A stretch of DNA of 41,859 bases from Glutinoglossum americanum (lineage: Eukaryota > Ascomycota > Geoglossomycetes > Geoglossales > Geoglossaceae): positions 1 through 41,859 of the forward strand of contig JAGHQL010000213.1 in NCBI GenBank assembly GCA_020080175.1. Direction: 5' to 3'. The translations under genes and the position numbers were made by a program. Shown here piece by piece: positions 30,613-41,264 of this stretch (positions are counted from its first letter, which is position 1; each line of letters opens with the position of its first letter). The notes under the pieces were generated by a model. That model saw nothing but the letters and a program-made list of their open reading frames with translations. It was not told the origin of the DNA and ran no database searches.

Positions 30613-32504
30613 TCAAATCTGAGGCCTCAGATCAACAACCTCAAACTCCATGCCGTGAGCCTCGAATACGTGACCGGGCCTCAACGCATCAGTATAGACA
30701 TTCTCCTCGCCGTGCGGGTGGAAAAGTCCGGTTTGCTGACACTTCAGAACGGTCTGCATCCCCGGGGGATCCGTTAGGCGGAAGATACCCCATCTGAAAG
30801 ACAGCTGTTAGCCCTATGGTCACCTACTACAGTTCGCTGCTGCAAACAGAAAGGGGGAAACCTACGAAGGGTCTTTGCTCGGCGCACAAACAATCGCGAT
30901 GCTCTCCGGCATCATGACCTGATATCCACAGTGTGTATGCAAATCACGACTGCTCATGAAACATGTCTGCGTAGGGTGGGTGTGTATCCATCCAAGCACC
31001 ATCAAGTCCTCTGAATCACAATAGTCAAAGAGTGCGGATTCATTGATAGTATCGCACGTATCAGATGTGCTCTCTTGGTCTGGAATGACAAGACGAGAAA
31101 TAAACAGCGCGTTGGAGATAAGTGTCCCGCAGAGGATGCCACACGTCTCAAGGTTGTTGCGTGTGTTAGGGGCTGCAATTTTTAGGAACGCATAACGAAG
31201 ATCTGGGGGCAGGAAGACAGTGCGCAATGGGGCTCCATTTTCGAGGTAAGCAGATGGTTTGAATGTGAATGTTGAGGGATTGAGGTCAGCAGATGTTGGA
31301 GTGGCGGAACGAGGGAAAATATCGAACGTGGAGAGCGGTGCTGGAGGGCCCTTTCCCGGCCGGGGAGGGCCAGAATTGTTTGAGGTAGTTGGCCACGTTT
31401 CCCGCTGAGCACCGTCGATCTGGAAGTTTTCCTTCGGGGGCAACTCCGGGGGCCTTTCCGAGAGAGGTTCCGAAGACCTCGTAGGCTTCTTGACACCATA
31501 TGGTTGTTCAATATACTTTGGTGGGATTCTTGGCGGCGGTGCCCAGGCATCGCTATTGCTCCTTTTAGGTACGCTTGGATAATTAAAGCCACTCGATGGT
31601 TGTTGAACAGAGTGAGTTGGCGAATCCCTTTGAACCCCGCCCCTGCTGCCGTTAGCCTGGACAGCATCATCCCTCACACTATCCACCTTTCGTCTTGTTT
31701 CCATCATTCTTCGTCTCAGATCAGCCCCAGCCAGTTCATCCTCCCGGGATCCTCTTCTTAGAGGGATCCCAGATGCCGTCCCATTCAGCTTCCACCCACC
31801 TTCCGAAAGAGCTTCTTCCCAGTCCCCCCATACACCTCCGGAACGCCTCGCTCGCTCTTCAGCTTCCGATATGCCAGCCTTCCTTGTAGCTCTCCGTCGC
31901 GATAGTTCTTTCTGTGCCAGTTTCACAGCCAAATCGCCATTCTCTGCGGCAGCAATGGGTCTAGCAGATCCAGCAACAGCAGGATCCGAAGAAATCCTTG
32001 ACAGCATGCTGTCCAGTGAAGACACCCCCCGAGTATGATTGTGACCCCTCTCATTTGCCGACGCTTGCCGACGACCTTCTTGTGCACGAGCTTGCGTCGC
32101 GTAACGGTCATATCGCGCTGTTATCCTGGGTTTCAGACTCTCAAGCTTGGCCAAAGATGCTTGCGTTTGTCTCTCAGTTGCTTTGAGCGCGTCACGGAAC
32201 TCAACTAAATTCCGCTCAGGATGATTCGCTAGGCTTTCGATGACGAGCTTGGCCCGCCTGAATAGTAGCAGGTATGCCTGCTGGTTGTTTCCCTCTCTTT
32301 CGTATATACCTGCCTTTGGAAGCAGTCAGCTCTGTAGACCTTTGAGGTGTAGGCAGCTCATACTTCCTTCTGAAGTGCATCAGCTGTTCTTAGCCAGTAT
32401 TTCAACGATATCAAGGGATTGTACTCAAATTCCTCCGCTCTCTTGATAATCTCCGGGACGCTCAGCGGCCTCCAGGCGCCCTGCTCAATATCCATGGTTG
32501 ACAT
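30613..32504 (-). CDS. AMSH/STAMBP-like JAMM deubiquitinase, 3 exons, 589 aa
   Basis: Minus-strand exons: 32504-32364, 32313-30866 and 30793-30613. AMSH proteins trim Lys63-linked ubiquitin from cargo at endosomes together with ESCRT-0. The N-terminal USP8-dimer/MIT-like helical domain (about 1-110) reads RPLSVPEIIKRAEEFEYNPL, LKYWLRTADALQKEAGIYER and EGNNQQAYLLLFRRAKLV. A central disordered region is Pro/Ser-rich (PPELPPKENF). The C-terminal MPN domain begins near ENGAPLRTVFLP and has ETCGILCGTL, then the JAMM zinc motif GWIHTHPTQTCFMSSRDLH (about 488-506). The end, TGLFHPHGEENVYTDALRPG with VFEAHG and FEVVDLRP, is typical of AMSH and comes from the last exon. Two in-frame ATGs (32504 and 32495) could start; the upstream one is used here. 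All catalytic residues are present. Confidence 0.95.
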
Positions 32505-32894
32505 AGTCAGTTAGCTACGATTGCCCGGAAGGTTGGTGCTATCGATAAAAGGGTTGGCGGGGCAAGGCAACAAGGCAAAATTAAAATAAGTGCTGCAGCC
32601 TACGCAGTTAAGGAGCGTGAGGCTCAGCGATGCATACAGTCCTGCCTCCTCTGGGGAGGCTCTTGTATTCGTGGGCCAGGTGAATAAATGAACTGGAGAA
32701 CCCCGGATCTCGAGCTGGCAAAATATAGGATGTTGCTATATGTAGCTTCTACTTAAGCGCGTCGCTTCATCGGATCACGCCAAGATTATCACGAGTCTGG
32801 GGAAAATATTTCTTTGGTCGTTCCTCCCTTGTCCGACAACACCAGTCTTTGCTGTAGACAATTTCGTCCGGTAGGCCGTGGGAGGAGTCAGGCC
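32505..32894. promoter_or_regulatory. Shared divergent promoter region, AMSH and Mtf1 genes
   Basis: Only 390 bp separate the two outward-facing start codons. Nothing coding is seen. No TATA box or named factor site could be assigned. Confidence 0.6.
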
Positions 32895-34767
32895 ATGACC
32901 AAGACGGCAGCGGGTATTCTTACCAGGGCGGCCTCTTCTCCGAGTATTTATCTACCCCGTCAATTCCCTCGATGTGCAAGCTCAGTGAAGAAGCCAAAGT
33001 TTCGGGACAGGTATAGTCTCAGCATACCGACGAGGGGAAGGGTTAATATAATATCTACCAATTTATGTGGTGCGTCCAAAGCCTTCTTCACCATACAATA
33101 CGCCATAATCAGATACTGATCACTGTTGACTGTAGATAATGTACTCCAACAGCTTGCTCCTTCACTAATAGCCTACAAAAATTGTGATATCATCGACGTG
33201 AACCCCGGGAACGGCCTCTGGTCTTCTACGCTACACGGCCATCTCAAGCCCCGAACACACTTACTCTTAGAACCAGAAGAGTCTTACATTTCATCTCTCC
33301 GTCCTCTCCTTGACAAACCGGGGTCAACATATCGCCATGTCCCATATTCTGGGATTGAATGGTCTTCGTACGAAAAAATCATCAATGATGGTCTCCTCCC
33401 GAATCAGGAGCCACTGGAGGAACACGATCCAGGATATAACTCGACAAACAATACCTTACTCTTCATTGCAAATCTCGCCCATCACCCAAGAAGAAAGTTT
33501 GGGGATTTTAAATCCATATCGCAATTAATGATACACCAGCTCACCACTGCTGTACGAACGCGCACCATCTTCCAAAGATATGGACTTGTAAGAATGTTGG
33601 TGTGGACAATAAATGCTGAAAAAAATACTATACTTCCCCGTACGGTGGCCCGTCGGGGAAAGTCCACAATCCAGGCTGAAACGACGTGTGACAAGATACA
33701 AGAAGTGGCAGGAGCAGAAGGTGGACTTGGGAGGAAACGAAGAGACATGGCTTTAGACATTGCCAGCTCAAAGAGGGTCGCGATGTTGATGGAGAAGGAT
33801 GGCAGGGAAAGAGCCACTGACGGGGCCACCCAGGAAGGCCATCCAAAGGAGAAACAAGCATCTGGCGAAACCGAAGGTGGTATGGATTTATCGGGGCGGT
33901 TATGGTGGGAAGAACTCAAAGGGTTAGAGGAAGGCTACAGAAACAAAGAATTCACTCGTTTCGTTACAGAAGAGTGCAGACAATGGGGCAAGACCAGAAT
34001 GCTCACCAAAGACTACCAACGGCTAGTCCACCTTCGCACTTTCGCATCATCGCTGAAGAAAAAGAACACCTTGGTAGACCAGTTGCTGCTGAAGGAGGAG
34101 GATCGAGAAGCCGCCGAGGAATCTGTCATGTCAATGGAACAAGAGCAGCGCGACGAGGAACTCGCCAAACTCGCGGAGAGTTATAAGGAAGGCCTGAGCA
34201 CCTCCTCTGAATCGATGCAAGACAATTTTGCGTTAGCTTCCGATGAGCGCAAGGCCCTAACTATGGATCCCCCGCTCCTAATGTGGGATCGGCGAACGCA
34301 AGAACCCATAATCGCCAAACCAGAAGAATTCCAACCGCAGGTTCGTAATTACTCCTTCATCCACCGCAAAAATGCAATCAGCTAACAGTCCACAGCAACC
34401 TCTGACCCTCTTAGATCTCCACCCCAAACCCTACCCCGCAGGTCTCTGCCGAACCTCAGATTCGCACACCCATTTCGACTTTATTGTATCCTGCCTCAAC
34501 CTCCAGCCCAAACAATCCATTTTACGCGGTCTCAATACCCTCGCTCCAGGCGCCGCAGCATATATCACCCCCCTAGCCCCTTCCCTCAGCGACCCCAAAA
34601 GAGGGGGGCGGAGAAACCTGGATCAGTTGCGCGTGAGAATGCTGACGGCGGAGATGATCGAGGAAATAGTAGTGGCGTGGGAGAACTGGCCATTCAGGCC
34701 GTCGATGGGAGAGCTATTGATGAAGATGGGCATTGACCGTGCCACCGTCCGGGAACGGAGCCTGTGA
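32895..34767 (+). CDS. Mitochondrial transcription factor Mtf1/TFB homologue, 3 exons, 583 aa
   Basis: Exons are 32895-33069, 33136-34340 and 34396-34767. Mtf1 helps mitochondrial RNA polymerase melt promoters; it derives from rRNA dimethyladenosine transferases. The basic start (MTKTAAGILTRAASSPSIYL) suits mitochondrial import. After SIPTRGRVNIIS comes the SAM-fold motif I, DIIDVNPGNGLWSS (76-89), then LLLEPEE, and a strand LLFIANLAHHPRRK where true methyltransferases have an N(L/I)PY-type catalytic motif. Its absence supports a transcription-factor role. A long charged insertion (about 220-300, with GRKRRDMALD and EKQASGETEGG) makes the protein larger than yeast Mtf1 (about 340 aa), as is usual in Pezizomycotina. 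The C-terminus has HFDFIVSCLNLQPK, then TAEMIEEIVVAWENWPFRPS. The second intron splits PQ|QPLTLLDLHP in frame. Confidence 0.88.
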
Positions 34768-36964
34768 TTGGATTAGTTTCAGGGATGTTCAAATTTCCAA
34801 TACGCCACACGCGTCTCGGCTCGCGTCTTTTGCCGCTCAAGTTGATTTGCATCCATTTCATTGGCCTCCGCACGGCCATCTTTATTTTTTCCAGAGGGTT
34901 CTCGATGCACGCGGCTTTAGCACCGCATGCAGGGTTCTCGATTGAGCAATTCTTGATTCAATTTACCCCACTTTTAGCCCCCTTGTACAACACCAAAAAC
35001 TGGCCATTGGGGCTAGACTTGAGAGGCTGATTGAAAGATGTCCCATTCCCCCATTTCCCATCGAAGCGTTTAATGGGTTCAGATTGTACTATTACTCTGT
35101 CAACAAACTCGCTGGACATCCTATCCAGCATTGTCCTTCCAGAGGTTTTCCTTTCCTTCCCAGCCTTGAGCTATCCAGAGCCCGCGAGCTGCTGAGCCTG
35201 CGCGCAAGCCCCAATGTTTTCATCCACACGGCTCACAGCCAATGTTAAGGAATTGAACCCAATAGACCAGCACGGATGCAATCAAGGCTCTCGCGCCTCT
35301 TCAGACCGCCCATTTGCACTTGGTTCATCCCCCAAACCCCCGGAAATCGCCCAGATGGCAGCACACCGCGATGCACAACGCGAAATCCGGCCCTTCCAAC
35401 CACTCTTCCCCCCCAGCCTGGTCTAAGGAGCCAAAGAGGCGAAGCGCTCGGCTCGATGGTGGCCCCACTCCACTCTGTGATGGATATGCGTCCATCTATA
35501 TGAGCCTAGCGATCATTTTCCACCGATGGGGAGTGGTCCGGGAGTCCGCGACGATGAGCGGTCCACAGAACCCTCTGTACATACATACTTTGGACACAAC
35601 CAACACAGTCCCAGGATCGAAGACAGTAGAGGATATGGCCTGTTTTACTTCACTAATACATCCTAAGGAATATCAGCCGCGATTCAGCATGGAGTTGGGC
35701 CTCCTGATACCTTTTCCTACTCACTACCATTAGATGGCATCACAACAACGTCCAGTCTTGGGCGGGATCTATCTCGACGTCGCCTCTTCCGTTCCAATCC
35801 TACTCTTTGCATCTACAAGAAGCCAGGCAATTACTCCACTCGAAAGAGACGAGGCTTCCACCATTGTCGTCGCTCGAAACACATTAGTGAACAGCGAAAC
35901 CCGGCCCAGTTTCAATTAACAGTGTCTGAACCCCAGCATCCCGCCAAAGAACCAAACGACTTGAAGATCGAAACTGAAATTATGGACGACCTGCCCCAGC
36001 GAGCTAGATCAGCCGATTAGCATATATACCCCTTATCACAACACCCGCACGAACGGGATTGCAATCGCAACCTCACCGCCAGACACTTAAGCCGGATGGG
36101 TGCACTGCAAGGATCGATTGGTATTATTGGCGACTGGTCTCCATTGGGATCAATCAGGATAGCCTGCGCTGTTCGTGGAGGGTTAGGCCTATGATAAGAC
36201 ATCATACCTCCAATCAACTCCGTTTGTTAGCCAGCGCAACCCACCACATATTGTTGATGGTCATTCAGATAAACAGGGATTCTTTGCTAAATCAAACAAA
36301 CTTCAAAAAGAAGATAGGGTCATATTAATAAACAGATCACTAATCATTAAATGCATCGGCAGCAACGTCACCCCTCCAGACAAGGGGCGTTGCCCGAACA
36401 GATAGGGGAAACACCAACCGAACAACCCCAAGCAAGCCCCATGATCATTGTCAGTTTGGATCCAAACCAAGGAATATTGTCGAGCAGATCAAAAAGCCCA
36501 TGCCTGAACCACCTCGCGCATCGCCATTAACACAACGCTCATTGCCAAGAGAAGTGACGGATGTTCAACCGCGTAATATCAAGCAAACCTCACAGGTCAT
36601 CACCAATTTAGGACCACATTAGGAAACACTGTCGGAAGAGATTATGAGAAAAGCCAACTGAACGACAACATTTAAACATACCACACGCAGCAACAAGCCA
36701 CCCGCAAATACTCCGAAAAGGCCTCCCATAACCGCCTCCGGGCCGTCTCCCAGATTCCCCCAGCCCAGAACTCACAGCCCCGCATCAACGACATCGACAA
36801 CTACACAAACAACCACAAGAGATGTTAACGAACCCCCTCGACACGATGCTCAAAGCTACGCCATCGTCAAAGATCCATGAAAGGTCTTTTGTCCGATGAG
36901 CACGCCGGCGAAAAGGCAACTTCGAGCGATCCCGAAATGCGTCACCGGAAGGAGCGCGAACCCA
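34768..36964. other. 2.2-kb stretch without a supportable gene
   Basis: No open frame here exceeds about 140 codons, and none (such as 35314-35733) shows a domain, good start context or splice extension. The left end is the 3' side of Mtf1. On the minus strand near 36660-36800 two overlapping frames give membrane-like sequence (for example MGGLFGVFAGGLLLRV) bounded by possible splice sites. This could be the tail of a gene that begins in the 37-kb ORF, but I could not build a consistent model. Confidence 0.45.
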
Positions 36965-37621
36965 CTACCCGCTAGCCCCAGAAGGCCGTTTTCGATGCTT
37001 ACGTCTAGGGTTTTCTTTCTCCAGGGCGATGCCAGCGGCAGCCACCCTCCCACGGTCGGCGAACTCGTCAGACTCAATCGTGCGACTTTCTACACTCTGT
37101 CTCTGCCTCCTATACGCCTTGCCGGCATCCATCATCGTAACGTCGCCTCCCCTCCTATCCGCCTTGCCGGCATCCGTCATCGTAACGCCGCCTCCCCTCC
37201 TACTCCCATACACCGCCGTTGGCTCTTTCTCGCTCGCGCCCTTCTCCAAGCTCGTGAAGCTCGACTCAGCCCTCGTTAGCGGCGTCCATTGCAGCGGAAC
37301 GGCGTCAGAAGATGCCTGCACTGTTGATTCTGGATCTTCTTCCACAGCATCGCACGTCCTCCCCATAGCCCCCGCTGCGATGCTGGCTCTCCGAAGCGGG
37401 AAATTGATTGCCGTGGTAGGGCCCCATGTCCCCTCTTCAAGCCGCTGGTATGATAAGGAATCCCCATCGTTTCCAGCGCGAGCATCGTGGATATCGGCCT
37501 CACTGATCCGGGTCTGGTAGCGGGCGCGAGTGTTACAGAATATAAACCGTCCCCCAATTCCTCGGGTCTCATAGGTGGTTCCTTTACATCGAGTTAGCGG
37601 TTCGACTCGACTCGGATTCAC
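36965..37621 (-). CDS. Doubtful ORF with internal 15-residue repeat, unknown function
   Basis: This minus-strand open frame begins at a GTG; the first in-frame ATG (37366) would leave 133 residues. Part of it looks protein-like (WTPLTRAESSFTSLEKG and ESDEFADRGRVAAAGIALEK). Two copies of a 15-residue unit (VTMTDAGKADRRGGD, VTMMDAGKAYRRQRQ) come from a 45-bp tandem repeat. A GTAAGC donor follows NPRR near the 3' end, so it could splice onto membrane-like sequence further left. The opposite strand is also open over 163 codons, so the frame may be only a by-product of composition. No family recognised. Confidence 0.3.
   Translation of the reverse strand: MNPSRVEPLTRCKGTTYETRGIGGRFIFCNTRARYQTRISEADIHDARAGNDGDSLSYQRLEEGTWGPTTAINFPLRRASIAAGAMGRTCDAVEEDPESTVQASSDAVPLQWTPLTRAESSFTSLEKGASEKEPTAVYGSRRGGGVTMTDAGKADRRGGDVTMMDAGKAYRRQRQSVESRTIESDEFADRGRVAAAGIALEKENPRRKHRKRPSGASG
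37111..37200. repeat. 45-bp tandem repeat, 2 copies plus partial
   Basis: TATACGCCTTGCCGGCATCC at 37111 recurs at 37156 with one change in this block, and the next unit begins at 37201 with TACTCCC before diverging. The period is exactly 45 bp, a multiple of three, so an overlapping frame would keep its phase. Confidence 0.85.
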
Positions 37622-37779
37622 TTCCCTCTATCGGGATCTAGTGATTCCTAAACCCGGAGGAGCGGGCCTGGGGACATACCTTCTTCGGCTTCCCCCAGGA
37701 GGTCAAACTTCTGTGGAAGGGATGACATTCTTATATCCCGGCGGCTATTTTCCGTTACCCACCAATCCTTGTTCAAACA

Positions 37780-37828
37780 AGTAAGTTGACCAACTTACTA
37801 TTTATTACCAAAAGTCACTTTAGTGACT
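37780..37828. repeat. Two adjacent perfect hairpins
   Basis: AGTAAGTTG ac CAACTTACT (37780-37799) has a 9-bp stem. AGTCACT tt AGTGACT (37813-37828) has a 7-bp stem. They are 13 bp apart in noncoding DNA. A third, TACTCGC acc GCGAGTA, lies at about 38093-38109. Confidence 0.75.
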
Positions 37829-38884
37829 CTTCTGTTTGATGACGCTGACCCTGCTCTATTATGTTTCAAACTAGAGGAGTTCTGTGAAGATTTGTGAGTG
37901 TTGGTTGCGAGCTTGGCTTAGTCGGTTAGCTATGCTCCCCTCTCTCGACAAGTGTCTCGCTCCGTTCCGCTCGAAGATTCTGATCTCGTTTTCAGTTCCA
38001 CTTCAAACGATAGGAATATGCTGCTTGCGGATCATGGGGTCTGTTTTCATACCCTTTTTTTTTTTCAAGTTGCTCGATTTGCTCGACTCTAATACTCGCA
38101 CCGCGAGTACTTTACAACAGAGTATCTGTTTCGTTTCGAAGCAGGAGAAGCTCCAGCGTAGATTCGGGGGTGCTTGTGGGCCTAACAGCCTGTCAGTCTA
38201 CGCGCCTTTTTGGAGTTCCTCGACCTTTTTGTCTTACGAAAATCCTCTCTCGAGTCGATCAGTCCGCAAGATTCCCAAACCCGTTTTTTATTCCGTGTCA
38301 AAAAAAAAAAGGGAGATGTGAAGGTCACTGCTTGCTTGCCGTCAATAGGGGCCGTCGTCAGCTATACTCTGGCTCTCGACGTGTCACTCAACTCACAGTA
38401 ATACGAAACTCTTACCTCCTCTCAAAATATTCCAATACTCCCTTATTCTAACAACCCGATCACCGAATTCCTTTATACGAAAGAGGCGGCCGAGGGGTGG
38501 CGGACCGGGATGCCACCGGGGGTGCAAATGCAAAGGTGCCCAAGGCTACAGCGAAGAACCAGATCCAAAATGTGGAATCTTTTTTTGGGTTTTTTAATCC
38601 AATTATTGCACGAAAAATCGAAAATAAATAAATCAACTCGAAATCCGTTTTGAGTTTTCGTCTGGCGAAGATGCTGCGAGAAGGAAAGTGGCGAGCCGGT
38701 TGATATATACGAGGACTTTCTTCAACCCTTTTGTGTCGTGTCACCCTCTGAATTACAGCAGCGGCACAGTTGCTCATACAAGGAAATATTCCCGGCAGCA
38801 AATAGCTCTATGTGCGTCCGGGCTGGTCTCAAAAGTGCACAAGAGAAAAGTTAGGCAAATGACAACAAAACGTAAACAAATGCA

Positions 38885-38914
38885 CCCCCCAAACCCCCCA
38901 AACCCCCAAACCCC
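38885..38914 (-). repeat. C-run array, G-quadruplex motif on the minus strand
   Basis: The plus strand reads C6 AAA C6 AAA C5 AAA C4. The minus strand therefore has four G-runs of 4-6 separated by TTT, an ideal intramolecular quadruplex pattern that resembles G4T3-type repeats. It lies in noncoding DNA far from any gene found here. Confidence 0.85.
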
Positions 38915-41228
38915 GGGGTGCGCTGTTGCCCTTAGCGCACATGCATCCATACACTGTTGATTCCGCCAATCAGAAAGCCCACCCACCCCAAGTTCTAGAA
39001 AGGGATTACATACAACCACCCACAAGATACGGGCATCTGCAATGCCCTTTCCAACACCCGGTGCAGTCCATCAACCGGTCGAGCAGGTATTCCCGAATCT
39101 AATGGGGGGAGAGAAAACCCCTGACACGCAGAGCTGGTGGGAGAGCTGTCTCGACGGCTGAAACCTAAAATCCGCAGGAAAACAGGATTTCAACATATAC
39201 CAACTCCCCCACTAAACAAAGTCACGTCGTGGGGGGTTCAATCCGGGGTTGAGAAAGCCCCCGGCTCGGAAGCAAAGCAAACCTTCCGTGAGGGAGGTGA
39301 TTCCTTGAGGCGGCGTGAGGATGGGGTTTCTCAGAGGTTATCCACCACCTCACCAGTACAAATTTTTATCGCTAGGGTAAGTCTCTGACATCATCCTCTG
39401 CCAGTCGCATATTGCCCAACAACAGAAATCGGCGGGACTCTTTCCCGACCAAGCCGACCCGGACTGACTCAACACATATCCCCAAGATGGAGAAGCAGGG
39501 GTAGACGGCCTGGATGAGCGAAGAATGCGCGGCCGGCATTGACCTAGAATACACCGCAAGATACAGGAAGGGATCCCGGGAACAGGGAAGGCCGACAAAA
39601 ACTTGCTGGTCCTGAGTACGGAATCCGAGAGGTTCTTGTCATTCAATGCTCGATCTGGCTGCCTGAGTCTGCCTAACAGTTTGCCAACGACCGGGAGGAC
39701 AGAAAATTCTGGCGCCCCCCCCCGACTAGCTCGCCAGGGGAGAGGAATCAGATGAGCTGTTTTTCAGACCAGCTCGAGAAGGGCTGACAGGAAAAAAGGC
39801 AACGAGGCGACGGCGTGAAACACGTAAGAGCAGCAGGGCGCTAGGCAACAGAGAGAGTGTGTGCGAAAATTCAGTCTTTGAAGAGGCGTGATGTCAACAA
39901 GAGGCGACCATCGCACAGAGACCGCCTAGGCGTCTGCCTTTCTCGAGCCCCCTCGCACCAGAGACCAATCGACCAACCAAAAAAACTACGTCCCACCCAA
40001 TAGGAATAAAATAACATTTTCCCTTTTTTTTTTTTTCTTTTTCTTTTTCTTCTTCTTCTTCTCCCTCACCATTATTCGCAAAAAACCAAAACCGAGCGGG
40101 ACGTGAAGAGAGAGAGGGAGAGAAAGATAACGGCAGCTCGGCCGGAGAGCGAGCACCGTCAGCCTTGCTCTTCTCTTCCTTCTCCTTCGTCGGCGGCCTC
40201 AAAGCGAGAAGACCCTCTCGGCAAACCAGAGAGACGGAAACGAAAATCAAAGAATAAAACAAAATCCCAGCCCCCCAGCGTGCCGGGGGGAGGAGGAGGA
40301 GGAGGAGGAGGAGTGGGGTTGGAGGTGGTGAGGTGCGAGGTGCGAGGTGCGCTTCTGTCCAGGCGGCAGTCGAGAGCAAAAGCAGCGACGGTACCGGACA
40401 TCCCAAGGCGAACAGCACAACCCAAAGGCTATAGGGCATCACCGCATGAACCACGAACGGCTGTATCGACCTGGCTTTTTCCATTCTCCGCTTTGAGGAG
40501 CTTGGCGGTTCGCCTTGCCCCCCAATCCCCCCCCCCGCTGCTTCATGTGACGGGGTCCAGGTCAATTAATTAACAAACGGGACCCTGTACGTACATGTAC
40601 ACATTCCAGGTTGAGTCAAACGGGCGCTCTCTCGCCGGCCTGTACTCTATCCTCGAACTAACCCTCTCTTATTAAAAAAAAAAATATCGCCGTCACTCAC
40701 ACCGCCGCCGGGGGGGCAGAGGCTGGGGGGAAGAGATGCCCCCGGCTTACTCACCTGGGGAGAACGTGCCGCAAACCGATCCTCTTGCTTCCCCCCCCGC
40801 CCTCGATACCGCCCAACGCCCGCTGCGGCAAGCATCCCCACGAGGAGGAGGGATCTGGCTACCAGGACTCGCACCGACCACCAGCTCCATAGCCTTTATT
40901 TTGTTTTTCTAGCTTTCTCTCTTCGTGGAGTAAAGGCGCACGACGCCATCGGACACACCCCCCATGCGCGCCGTGAAGAGGGGATTCTGGAGACGTCTCG
41001 CCTCGCATTATTATATCGACCAGCTGGCCCCAACCCATTTTTTCATTTTTATTTTTCATTTTTAATATTTTTCGGTTGGGGGGTGTTGTGTGTGGGGGTC
41101 TTACGTGGTGGCGCATCTACTCACTGCCGAGGGATGCTGCGATGCGATGCGAGGGATGCGAAGGCGCGAGGATGCGGTGGTGCGTAAAAATAAAAAAGAT
41201 GGAAAAGGAAAAGGAACAGAGGGAGGCG

Positions 41229-41264
41229 GACGATGGAGACGATGGAGACGATGGAGACGATGGA
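41229..41264. repeat. 9-bp tandem repeat, 4 copies
   Basis: GACGATGGA is repeated four times without a mismatch and followed by CGG. Confidence 0.9.

Noticed and set aside
37029-37520. Plus-strand 163-codon frame opposite the doubtful 37-kb ORF
   Set aside because: Pro/Leu/Ser-rich with the 45-bp repeat read in reverse; no motif favours it over the minus strand.
39894-40565. Minus-strand 223-codon frame
   Set aside because: Translation is mostly Leu, Lys/Glu and Pro runs from GGA and T-rich simple repeats.
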